DNA of 64,000 nt from Archivesica marissinica (taxonomy: Eukaryota > Mollusca > Bivalvia > Venerida > Vesicomyidae): NCBI GenBank assembly GCA_014843695.1, contig CM026393.1, forward strand, positions 6,224,033 through 6,288,032. Direction: 5' to 3'. Under the pieces are notes generated by a model. That model saw nothing but the letters and a program-made list of their open reading frames with translations. It had not been told where the DNA came from and made no database searches. Shown in pieces: positions 42,101 through 52,140 of the stretch. The position numbers and the translations under genes were made by a program. Numbering within the stretch: position 1 is the first letter of the stretch; every line of letters starts with the position of its first letter.

Positions 42101-42743
42101 TTTTTTATATATACATTTTATTCTCATATAAATTATGGACATATTTGGTGATTTTGAAGGACTGAAACTTTGAGAGAGAAAACATAATATGGAAGATTTT
42201 ACCATAACTTCTGCACCAGTAGATAGATAGAGATCTATTTCGACAAGGAATGCACACATGGACATCTAAAACATGTACAGTATCTTGTGCAAAAGATAGA
42301 AAAAACAAACAATATATTTGCACGAATAAATTATTGTCATATATAAATAGAAATGTATTATATAAATACATTTATCTATTTATATATATGACCCATTGTT
42401 AACCATGCAATATTAGGATTATTATGTATAATCGTCTGCTATTATTTTCGCGCATAAAAGATCAGTTCTCTGTTTGCGCGGGAAATGAATTATATTTTGA
42501 CAGCCGAGTGCAGCTGGTCAGTTATGTAAGATAATCGCCGCCACTCTTGATGACATATTAACACGTAATAATAGTGTATAACATCACAGATGTTTAGCGC
42601 CGTAATGTCTGTTATAGTTGCTAATTCTGCTATTTAAGAAATGAAAAATTATTAAGAAATTAGTGCATTCTTATCCAGTTATGGAGGCGTTGAGGAAATG
42701 ATGTTGCTCACTATTAGAATATAAACTGTTTCTATGATAGTTA
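42101..42743. other. Unannotated AT-rich spacer
   Basis: Two short minus-strand frames (42068-42371) show no domain. Confidence 0.45.
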
Positions 42744-42990
42744 GACTGGTAATCCAGGGATCGCAGGTTCGATCCCCCGTCTGACCCTAATAAAATTAAC
42801 AGTCTTTCAGATGGGACGTTAAACCGAGGTCTCGTGTCGGTGCTTTACACCGTGCACGTAAAAGAACCAGAGGAGACTCTGGAATGGGTCTCTCTCTGTA
42901 TCATTGCACTATCCTCCAAAATCTAAAATGACTAATATCTTCAGGAGGCGTCGCTCATATGGGCAACCGGTAGCGACGATAAATAAACGT
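42744..42990 (+). mobile_element. SINE family B, slightly 5'-truncated
   Basis: Starts at ACTGGTAATCCAGGGATCGC and runs to GATAAATAAACGT, followed by a short A tract. Confidence 0.9.
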
Positions 42991-43535
42991 AAAAAACAAG
43001 TTAGAAAAATTAATATTTAAAGAAGTATTAACTCTTAAATATTAAAGTCGTATTAAATACGTGAACGGAAGATAATTAGGCCTTTTAGGAAACGATTGTT
43101 TTGGCTAATATATCTATTGGAATAGTTTGATAAAGTGAAGGAAATTAGTATAGTAGTAGGACTGTTATGAACACATTGAAATAGTGAGGCGAATAATAAG
43201 ATACGAGAAATCATGAATAAATGATACATGTTATAGATATGAAATAAAGCGAGATTGTTGTGGATGATATTATACAAAGGAAAATGAAAGACTGTGTTGA
43301 GTTATAGTATTTGAAGGACCGTAGAGAAACCCCCTAGACAACTCCAGCGAGTCTACGATAGGATAGACCCTGGTTAGAGCATTGATATCGGAATATAGAC
43401 ATAAGAAGAAAGAGAGGCTCGTGACAATATAAAGACAAATGAGAATAAATAATTATACAATGGCATGCACACTAACATCGAGGATAACACAAAAAGAGAG
43501 AACTCTTATTTCCATTGCGGTGTTTGTGGTGTTTT
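42991..43535. other. Unannotated spacer
   Basis: No gene or element recognised. AT-rich and purine-rich on the plus strand. Confidence 0.45.
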
Positions 43536-43599
43536 ACGTTTATTTATCGTCGCTACTGGTTGCCCATATGAGTGACGCCTCCTGACGAGATTAGTCATT
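43536..43599 (-). mobile_element. SINE family B 3'-end fragment
   Basis: Only the tail and the adjacent ACTAATCTCGTCAGGAGGCG block remain. Confidence 0.75.
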
Positions 43600-43830
43600 G
43601 CGGTCCTCTGTGCTAGTGGCAGGACACAGGGTGGCATATAAATTATTTCAAGTATCCAATGTTTCTGGACGGATTATTTAAATAAGATATTGGCATAGGT
43701 TGATTTGTTTTGTGCCGAAATTACATGTAAATTACGCATAATTTGGATGGCAAAAAATTACCATACATAATCTTAAACCAATTATAATATATATATATAT
43801 ATTGATCGAACGCATAACTGTGTAAAGCAG

Positions 43831-44033
43831 GCCCGTAGCCACACCGAGGCAGCTTCCTCGGTATAAATGTGCAAAGCAAAAAAAATAATTAAAAATTAAA
43901 TAAAAATATACCCCGTTGCTATATAACATGTTGACTGCTATAGAGCTGAATGGTCAGTCAATTTTAAAGGGGAACATTGCCTCTGACCCCATAGATTGTC
44001 TAGGTTGAAATTTGCCTCTGGCTACGGTACTGT
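43831..44033. mobile_element. DNA-transposon-like element family L
   Basis: Starts CAGGCCCGTAGCCACACCGA and ends GCCTCTGGCTACGGTACTG, short inverted termini (CCGTAGCCA / TGGCTACGG). An inverted copy is at 45183-45456. No coding capacity. hAT-like by the CAGG terminus; tentative. Confidence 0.6.
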
Positions 44034-44838
44034 AGAGATATTGACATAATGTGTGTATTACTTATGATTGATATGTATTATATAAAATAAGCTATTGTTC
44101 TAGCGTGTCATTAATTATATATATCTATCTATCTTCCACACAGCCAAACACCAATAATGAGATCGTAGACTTTCCTCGTCAACCAACAAGAACAATTAGT
44201 TGAAGTAAACGTTCACAACAACAGCTAGATATACAAAAGATAACACTGATTTAACAACTTATGGTATGGTGAAAGATGTGCTCCACCCGGCTAACAGCCT
44301 GGTTGAACTGGCATAGCTCTACAAGAACTGGTTCATGTGGAAGGACTACTGTGTCTGTGCTGGTCTACTTGGTACTTTAATATTTATATAATGTGATAAA
44401 CGGATGACAACATGGTTATGAATGCTCTTATAAATAAAACATTACTAGCTGCTTATCAACCCACCGAAGATCAAGATGTCTCTAATCCAGGTAGTCGACC
44501 ATGTGCTGGCAGACAGACAGGTGGGCAGGCAGACAGACAGGCAGGCAATTACAGTCTCACCATTGTACAGTAAATTGTTCTGTGTATCGGCTGCCGGATC
44601 CCCCGGACCCCCCCCCCCCCAATGACCACCAGATATAATAGCAGGGACCATATCGGACGTTTCGCCAATTAATAGTATTCCAGAAGGATTTGACCTAGTT
44701 TAACGTTTGACCTCCATAATATGAAGTTTGAATAAGAGTAATTTCATGGCTGACCTTATCGAACGCTTTACTATAACCTAAGTATATATTTTAGCATTGA
44801 TATACAATGTACTCCACTACTACGAGCATCAGCTGTTG
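44034..44838. other. Unannotated spacer with a poly-C tract
   Basis: C tract at about 44608-44620 and an ACAGACAGGCAGG purine-rich patch at about 44510-44548. No gene supported. Confidence 0.45.
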
Positions 44839-45055
44839 TCATTTTAGATTGTTGGAGGATAGTGCAATGATACAGACAGATACCCATTCCAGCGTATCCT
44901 CTGGTTCTTTTACGTGCATGGTGTACAACACCGACACGAGACCTCGGTTTAAAGTCCCACCTGAAAGACTGTTAATTAGGGTCAGACGGGGATCGAATCT
45001 GCGATCCCTGGATTACCAGTCCAGCGTGTTACCACTGGACTACAGACCCGTCTGT
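44839..45055 (-). mobile_element. SINE family B, 3'-truncated
   Basis: Head at the right (CAGACGGGTCTGTAGTCCAG on minus), body through CACTATCCTCC; lacks the tail. Confidence 0.88.
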
Positions 45056-45182
45056 TCAGATGTTGGAGTATATATATATATATATCTAAAACCGGGCAGC
45101 CTGTGTAAAAGGCTTAAAAGGCTTGGAAATACTAGAAACAATCATATATGCAATTGCAAGCGATTTGCATAGGATATCAGTA

Positions 45183-45456
45183 CGGTAGCCAGAAGCAAAT
45201 TTCAACCGAGGAAATATTGGGGGTCCGGGGGCATGTTCCCCTTAAACTGGTTGGGATATAGAAGCGTTTTCTGATTTAATGAGCTTAGACGCATACTTAT
45301 GTATTGACCTTTCAACTCTCTAGCGGTCAACATTTTCAACAGCAAAGGGATATTTTTTGCACTTTATTTATTTAATTTTTCAATTCTTTTTTTTTGGCTT
45401 TGGAACTTTTAACCGAGGCAGCATCCTCGGTGTGCCTCAGTGTGGCTACGGGCCTG
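45183..45456. mobile_element. DNA-transposon-like element family L, inverted copy
   Basis: TACGGTAGCCAGAAGCAAAT at the left and GTGGCTACGGGCCTG at the right; longer than the copy at 43831. Confidence 0.6.
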
Positions 45457-45598
45457 GATACATGTAAGATATATGTACGAGATTGTAGTTTGCAGGGTCG
45501 GTCTTTGGTATTTTCTTGTATGGCTACATTGGTCATTATTTAAATTTAAGATATCTTCCAAATAATCTCTGATAGGCCTGCTACTGCGACATAGATGT

Positions 45599-46087
45599 TT
45601 AAAGCGACACTACATCGGTGAAAACGCAAATATCTGCAGAATGTAATTTGTTATTATATGGTATAAAAAAAATTCAAATATTTGCCTCAAAAACTGAGTA
45701 TTTCAACAAATAACCGAACGTCGTGTACGCGGTTTGTTGACATAATAAAATAATGTAAATAGGGTCGACATGCATGCGTAATATAATGCGTGTATCCTGA
45801 ATAACACAATTTATCGTACATATTTACCGTCATATCTCACATGTGTGCCTATGCATGTTTTTGTAGACTAATCTTAGGTAAATTTTCTCCAAAGTATTGA
45901 CTCCAATGATAAACAAACGTCAATTCAGGAGTGCGGATGACCGTTATATGAAATGCTACTTTCACTTTTGAAAGTTTGTTGATCACAAACACACTGTTTA
46001 TTGATTCAAATGTAGTGTTCGGGTGTAATCAGAATAATGTGTAGTGAAAAAAATGTATTTGCTTTTTGCAATGTAATGTCGCTTTAA
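45599..46087. mobile_element. TTAA-flanked MITE, piggyBac-like, about 490 bp
   Basis: TTAA-AGCGACACTACAT at the left and, reverse complemented, TTAA-AGCGACATTACAT at the right. TTAA at both borders fits a piggyBac-type target. The interior is non-coding. Confidence 0.8.
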
Positions 46088-46415
46088 GATCTACGTTATT
46101 CTGTGTATCACTCTGGTTTACTGAATGTTATGTAGGCCATAACACGTTCGCTAAGGGAGTACATGTATTTTCAAGACATCTTTAAGTTAGGGGAATGTGT
46201 TGTTAGAATATTACAGCTTGGGTTGTATGAAAAACAGATTATAGTTTCTTGTGTAATACATTCTTAAAATATATTCCCGATATCAGTTACGGATCCATTT
46301 GCGTACATGGGAGATTGCATTGTTCACGAATCTCTAAAACCCAATCTGTTGTTTAGTAAATGGATATCTCATGGTGGTTTTTTTGTGTAGGGGCCTATAT
46401 GCTGTTGTATTACTA
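46088..46415. other. Unannotated spacer
   Basis: Nothing recognised. Confidence 0.45.
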
Positions 46416-46798
46416 TTAATGAGAGACATTACTGGTTTTTCTATTACCTCCCTTGATGGATAAAGTCAGATTTATCCCTAAATGTATATTGGTCCTTTTA
46501 GTTGGAATCCTTTGTTTTACTGTTGTCGTCTAAACAGATGTTGCGTTAGGATAAATGTAATTTTATCAAAATCGTGTTAATTATTTGAAGCAATTTTTAC
46601 AGTAAAGTATCCATTGGACATGCTAAAGGAGATCTGTCGAGATTTAATAATTTCATAATTATAAGACGCGAATATGGATATGAATGGAAAACATGTGGTG
46701 CAATGGAAACAGCGATAAAAACAGAGGAAACAAATTAAGAGGACCAATATACTATTAGGAGTATTCAGGGGCAGTAACTGACTAATGTGTCTCATTAT
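46416..46798 (+). mobile_element. MITE-like element family I, uninterrupted copy
   Basis: TTAATGAGAGACATTACTGG at the left and, reverse complemented, ATAATGAGACACATTAGTCA at the right. Interior collinear with 22836-23556 minus its two insertions. No coding frame is supported; the open minus frame overlapping it spans the element edge and a SINE. Confidence 0.75.
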
Positions 46799-46947
46799 TA
46801 GCCTGGGAACAGACGTATTATCGATATATTTTGCCTGGTCAGTCAAATAAATATATTTTAACACCGAGACTATTAATTGTATTGGGCCGTATTGAGTTTC
46901 TGAACATATCAATGTCATTTGGCTAGAAACTAAACAGTGAAGGATAG

Positions 46948-47158
46948 GATTTGGAGGATAGTGCATTGCTACATACAGATACCCATTCCAAAGTCTCATC
47001 TGGTTCTTTTACGTGCACGATGTAAAGCACCGACACGAAACCTCGGTTTAAAGTACCATCTGAAAGACTGTTAATTTTATTAAGGTCAGGCGGGGGTCGA
47101 ACTTGCGATCCCTGGATTACCAGTCCAGCGTGTTACCACTGGACTACAGATCCGTCTG
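46948..47158 (-). mobile_element. SINE family B, 3'-truncated
   Basis: Head at the right (CAGACGGATCTGTAGTCCAG on minus), body to GCACTATCCTCC. Confidence 0.88.
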
Positions 47159-47267
47159 GGCTTCATAACAGCATACATTTCCCAATTATATATATATATA
47201 TTAAAGCAATATTCATGAACAGATTATATATATATAACCATGTCTCTTCATATGAATAATATGATGT

Positions 47268-47373
47268 TGGTGCACAAAGTACTGGTTAACCGCTGTACCT
47301 TGCCCACTGCCCAGGAAAGGTGCTGCTAGGTAAACTGCCCGTCGCTCAAATGAGCAACTCGTAGCGACGTTAA
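47268..47373 (+). mobile_element. SINE family E 3' part
   Basis: TGGTGCACAAAGTACTGGTT, CCCAGGAAAGGTGCTGCTAG, then CGTAGCGACGTTAA. Related to 20632-20876. Confidence 0.5.
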
Positions 47374-47845
47374 CTACAACAATAACACAGATTGTATAGG
47401 CCTACAGCGTTATACTTCCATCTGGCTCTATTGGGACGTAGTGAGCCTGCCTAGCATAGCCTACTGCTACGTGTGTTTTCACGTTTATTTATCGTCACTA
47501 CCGGTTGCCCATATGAGCGACGCCTCCTGAAGATTAGTCATTTTAGATGTTGGAGGATACTGCATGATACAGACTGAGACCCGTTCCAGAATCTCCTCTG
47601 GTTCTTAGCACCAAACACGAGACCTCGGTTTAACGTCCCATCTGAAAGACTGTTAATTTTATTAGGGTCAGACATGGGGTCGAACCTGCGATCCCAGGAT
47701 TACCAGTCCAGCGTGTTACAACTGGACTACAGATCCGTCTGTAAGCGACGTTAAATACCACAAAAACACACATTGTATACAGCGTTATACTTCCATCTGT
47801 CTCTATTGGGACGAAGCAAGCTTGCCCACCATGCTGCTACGCTCT
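47361..47845. repeat. Direct repeat of about 105 bp flanking a SINE B
   Basis: 47361-47470 and 47748-47845 both run from GCGACGTTAA through GCGTTATACTTCCATCTG to GCTGCTACG-like ends, with several differences. They flank the SINE at 47481-47741. This is too long for a normal target-site duplication. Confidence 0.75.
47481..47741 (-). mobile_element. SINE family B
   Basis: Tail at the left, head (CAGACGGATCTGTAGTCCAG) at the right. A short internal deletion removes part of the GTGCACGTAAAAG block. Confidence 0.9.
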
Positions 47846-48586
47846 CGTAACGATATGTGTATCTGTATATATGACGTCACAGGTGACTAACTTTGAAAAG
47901 CAGTCACGGTGTGTGAAAACGTACAGGAAGTTTTGTCACACTGTGGCCATTTAAATTGACAAATACAGCGGAAATTGGTAAGAATTATATTTGTTTTCGT
48001 CAAACATTTGTCATAATTATTAAACCTGGTTTATTTGCACATAGGCCTACTGTCACCGCCTTGCAAACTTCCTCAACTTCTGAATTAAAATTTTAAGTTT
48101 GACAGTAGACAGACAAGCCTTGCAAGGTGGTTTAATTAGTTTAATTGCATGTAAGAAGTGAAGTCGTAATGTCAATGAATGAATGTTGCAAACGTACATA
48201 ATGATGTAACCACCTTCCGTATGTGGGGGTGACGAAGGTCGGGGGGTGGGTGTACAATTGTATTATTGTTTTGAGGCGACATTGAAGAGTTTCGATGTAT
48301 TGACAGTGTTTTGAGCTAAATGTGTATCAATTATTTTGTGCACATATTTATATCCATGCCATGATATACATTGTATATGAGGTTGATTATAATGCCGAAG
48401 GACTCTATTCTTACGTTGCTTTGGCGATTAACTGCTACTAGCCTATTTGTTGTATGTAACCATGTAACATTTTCCCAGGCCACCATCAATTCACCATAAT
48501 CGCTTGTATACTGTATGTGACACATGTGTGCGAGTTTCGTGTTATAGTCGTGAACGGATTGGTCATGTTAGGTTTTTTAGAGAATG
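47846..48586. other. Unannotated spacer
   Basis: No gene or element recognised. A G-rich patch GGTCGGGGGGTGGGTG lies at about 48238. Confidence 0.45.
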
Positions 48587-48659
48587 GTACAGGGCCCCGT
48601 TTCGGGCACTAGCAGTATTTCGGCATGGGTAGAACATCAACCCAGCTAGCTCAGTTGGC

Positions 48660-48868
48660 ATGTATGTTCCTTTAATGTCAAACCCCTTGCGGGGACTTAG
48701 ACATGTTTTTCTGGGCAGGCTTAGCCGACCTAAGCAGTTAACCAGTACTAAGCAATGTGTGTAAAGTGTATTTGCTCAAGGACACTACACATACGTCCCC
48801 TGAACAATTATCGAGCCACGGACCCTTCGATTCCTAATCATCGGTGTTCTACCACTGAACCACGGATG
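48660..48868 (-). mobile_element. SINE family D
   Basis: Tail side CATGTATGTTCCTTTAATGT at the left, head GCATCCGTGGTTCAGTGGTA (minus) at the right. It sits between two related segments (48587-48659 and 48870-48960) with a CCAGCTAGCTCAGTTGGC tRNA-like motif, perhaps another SINE. Confidence 0.88.
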
Positions 48869-48869
48869 C

Positions 48870-49006
48870 TAGTTTTCAGAGTATGGTATAGAGGCCCGTT
48901 TCAGTTGCTCCTGTACTGTTGCAGTAGAACATCAGCCTGGTTAGCTTTGTTGGCTGCAGGACTAGAGTTCAGATGTGTCAGCGGATCGAGCCCCACATCG
49001 GATCAC
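48870..49006 (+). mobile_element. Possible tRNA-derived SINE remnant
   Basis: Contains GGTTAGCTTTGTTGGCTGCA and GGATCGAGCCCCACATCGG, plausible A- and B-box regions. A related 5' segment precedes the SINE D. Low copy evidence. Confidence 0.3.
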
Positions 49007-49070
49007 TAGTCTTTCCACTCTTTATTTACTTGATCACTAGTCTTTTCACTCTTTATTTACTTGATCACTT
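49003..49070 (+). repeat. Short 30-bp direct repeat
   Basis: GATCACTAGTCTTTCCACTC plus TTTATTTACTT occurs twice, with a partial third copy. Confidence 0.85.
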
Positions 49071-49077
49071 CGCTTCT

Positions 49078-49345
49078 CAGGGATCATTCTAGAGGGCGGT
49101 GTGGGCGAAATCGCCCTAGGGACCCTGACTTCGCCCTCTGGGGGCCCCACTTTTCCCTAATAAAAATTGTCGAGTAAGATACACTGGCCCATTATAAAGC
49201 ACTCCTTCTATTCAAATGTTGTATTTAATGGTTGTACTGTGCATTTTAACCCTATTTTGCAGAAGTATATTAAAGAACACCATTTAAGGAAGCTATCGCG
49301 CGCTTTCTCACCTCTCCCAAAAATTCTGACCTAGAATGAACCCTG
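49078..49345. mobile_element. hAT-like MITE (family J), inverted copy
   Basis: CAGGGATCATTCTAGAGG at the left, CTAGAATGAACCCTG at the right; reverse of 20272-20553. Flanks CGCTTCT and CACTTCT look like an imperfect target duplication. Confidence 0.75.
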
Positions 49346-49410
49346 CACTTCTGTGTTTTACCGAGCATGCACGTGTATAGATCCTATAGCTACATATGTA
49401 GAAAAAATGT

Positions 49411-49516
49411 AGATGATACCTCGGTTTAAAGTTTCTCCCGAAAGACTATGATATTATGTTAGTTTTGTATAGCTGTGGAACGAACCTACTATCCCTGGAT
49501 TACCAGTCCAGCATGT
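49411..49516 (-). mobile_element. Diverged SINE family B fragment
   Basis: ATACCTCGGTTTAAAG and ATCCCTGGATTACCAGTCCA are recognisable; the rest is decayed. Confidence 0.6.
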
Positions 49517-49522
49517 TAGCCG

Positions 49523-49686
49523 ATGTGAGATGGTACGGTGGTCGCCAGATCGGACAGGTGTGTTTTCTCCGGGTACTCTGGTTTCCTCCCACACGAATGA
49601 CCACATTTACGCTTTCATCCTAGCCAACGAGAGTGACTAATATAAGTTGTTAAAATTTGCTTCGCAGTCGTTGTAAAATAAATAAA
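49523..49686 (+). mobile_element. SINE family C, head missing
   Basis: From GATGTGAGATGGTACGGTGG to the AAATAAAG tail. Confidence 0.85.
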
Positions 49687-49834
49687 GATACGTAATATGT
49701 CTTTCCGACGTCTAGAAAGGACGTCAAAAGAACGTTGTATCAACGTATTTTGTTTGATTGGCACATATTATATGTATTATTTGTGCGGTATCAATCAGCA
49801 GAAGCATTCGAGTGTTTCTGGCGATTGCAATTAG

Positions 49835-49965
49835 ATTAGGTGGGTTTTCCCCGGGTACTCCCAGTTTCCTTTCACACGAATGACCACATATACGCTTTCA
49901 TCCGCGCCAACGAGAGTGACTAATATTATAAGCTGTTAAAATTTGCTTCGCAATAAATAAAGTTT
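49835..49965 (+). mobile_element. SINE family C, 3' part
   Basis: From GGTGGGTTTTCCCCGGGTAC to CAATAAATAAAG. Confidence 0.8.
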
Positions 49966-50078
49966 AAGAGGTAGCCACTGACACACACTGATTGATACAT
50001 GCTTATTAGCATCTAGACATCTTGTGTGTGGGTTAATGCATTCATACATGACACCCAGTTATTTGTTTATACTATTTC

Positions 50079-51071
50079 CATTATGTCAACCCACCTAGAC
50101 ATATTTTGATGGTCTGGGGCTGGTTTAGCCGACCTAAGTGGCAGAGCAAGTACTAAGCAATGTGTTTGATGTCCTTGCTAAAGTACATACATGTATGTAC
50201 ACTGCATTATGTCCCCTTACTCCCCTCATACATGTATGTACACTACATTATGTCCCCTTACTCCCCTCATACATGTATGTACACTACATTATGTCCCCCT
50301 TACTCCCTCATACATGTATGTACACTACATTATGTCCCCTTACTCCCTCATACATGTATGTACACTACATTATGTCCCCTTACTCCCCTCATACATGTAT
50401 GTACACTACATTTTCCCCCTCATACATGTATGTACACTGCATTATGTCCCCTCATACATGTATGTACACTACATTATGTCCCCTTACTCCCCTCATACAT
50501 GTATGTACACTGCATTATGTCCCCTTACTCCCCTCATACATGTATGTACACTACATTATGTCCCCTTACTCCCCACATACATGTATGTACACTACATTAT
50601 GTCCCCTTACTCCCCTCATACATGTATGTACACTACATTATGTCCCCTTACTCCCCTCATACATGTATGTACACTACATTATGTCCCCTTACTCCCCTCA
50701 TACATGTATGTACACTACATTATGTCCCCTTACTCCCATACATGTATGTACACTACATTATGTCCCCTTACTCCCTCATACATGTATGTACACTACATTA
50801 TGTCCCCTTACTCCCCTCATACATGTATGTACACTACATTATGTCCCCTCATACATGTATGTACACTACATTATGTCCCCTTACTCCCCACATACATGTA
50901 TGTACACTACATTATGTCCCCTTACTCCCCTCATACATGTATGTACACTACATTATGTCCCCTTACTCCCCTCATACATGTATGTACACTACATTATGTC
51001 CCCTTACTCTCCTATAAACGGGGGAACCCCTCAACTTGAAATCCGAAGCTCTACCACTGGACCACAGATGA
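50079..51071 (-). mobile_element. SINE family D split by an internal minisatellite
   Basis: Left part 50079-50178 (TATGTCAACCCACC ... GTACTAAGCAATGTG) and right part about 51018-51071 (CCGAAGCTCTACCACTGGAC) are the two ends of one minus-oriented family D copy. The 41-bp array at 50185-51016 lies where intact copies read GACACTACATACGTCCCCTG. Confidence 0.8.
50185..51016. repeat. Minisatellite, 41-bp unit, about 21 copies
   Basis: The unit CATACATGTATGTACACTAC plus ATTATGTCCCCTTACTCCCCT is almost perfectly conserved; some units lack the TTACTCCCC segment. All three plus frames are open for about 280 codons because 41 is not a multiple of three and the unit has no stop in any frame. Confidence 0.97.
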
Positions 51072-51349
51072 CACAATATCAGTGATTGGACCACGGATCA
51101 GTGATATAATATAGTTAGATATGATATGACCAGGTCAGATGGAGAGCTGTAGTGAAGGCCCTATGCCCCAACAGGGGTGCAGAGGATTAAGATAAGAAGA
51201 AGATATGATATGACATAATCAAGGATCTTGAATATCACCTTAACTACAGTTGTCGAGGCCTTTCCAAGAAATAATTCAGAGCGCTTGATTCTGCTTCGTG
51301 AACACCAATTTCTATTGACCGAGAATTTAAAAGTAACATGTTTAATATG
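51072..51349. other. Unannotated spacer
   Basis: Nothing recognised. Confidence 0.4.
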
Positions 51350-51382
51350 TTAGCGCGCTCGCTTCTCACCAATGCAACCCTA
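51350..51382 (+). mobile_element. SINE family C head scrap
   Basis: GTTAGCGCGCTCGCTTCTCA plus CCAATGCAACCC, the A-to-B box interval only. Confidence 0.55.
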
Positions 51383-51554
51383 AAATATAGTACATGTATA
51401 TATAATGCTTATTTCACTATACATTATTAGTTGAACTTAGTATCAGCAGTTTTAATACAGACTTAATGAATTCTTAATTTTTGACTCAAGCGCTGTATTT
51501 TAGACAATTTGAAATTCAGGTTAGGGTTCATTCTAGAGTGGGGAAAAAGGGTAT

Positions 51555-51760
51555 GGTGGATCATAAAAGGGCAGGGTGGGTCAGAAAGGGGCTGGGTTGG
51601 TCAGAAAGGGGCAAGGTGGGTCAGAAAGGGGCAGGTGGGTCAGAAAGGAGCAGGTGGGTCAGAAAGGGGCAGGTGGGTCAGAAAGGGGCAGGTGGGTCAG
51701 AAAGGGGCAGGTGGGTCAGAAAGGGGCAGGGTGGGTCATAAAAGGGCAGGGTGCATTTTC
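51555..51760 (+). repeat. Minisatellite, 19-bp unit, about 10 copies
   Basis: GTGGGTCAGAAAGGGGCAG units, purine-rich on plus. Open frames in all three phases are repeat artefacts. Confidence 0.93.
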
Positions 51761-52140
51761 AGCCGCGATGAGAGGCGGGAGGGGGTATATTGGGATTAAC
51801 CCCTAGAAAAAATGATCAAATTCCTTAAAGAGAGGAAGTTATCCAGCTGGCTTCCAGAAGGTCTGTGGTTGAATCCGGGGTGTTCATCCACCAGTCATGA
51901 TGAAGAGCCTCAAAAAGAAACAAACACTGCGTTCTACTTCCTCCTATCTTCCCATACAATTAAATATTTTGGATGGAAAATACATTTTACAGCTCGGTTA
52001 CATTTAATTTTGAGTCACACTACTTTTGATTGTCATTTGAATGGGTAAACTTCAAAAGAAACACAAAACAATCTCTTTTTATTCAAATTTCCAAATAAAT
52101 GTTCTCACGGAGACGGACGTTTCACATCCATTGAAATGAA
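51761..52140. other. Unannotated spacer
   Basis: A 78-codon frame at 51812-52048 has no recognisable feature. Confidence 0.4.

Noticed and set aside
46577..46999. 140-codon minus-strand frame
   Set aside because: It crosses the edge of transposon family I and a SINE, so it is chance.
50138..51085. Three overlapping plus-strand frames of about 280-315 codons
   Set aside because: All three phases are open in a 41-bp array that lies inside a broken SINE; this is expected of a stop-free repeat, not of a gene.
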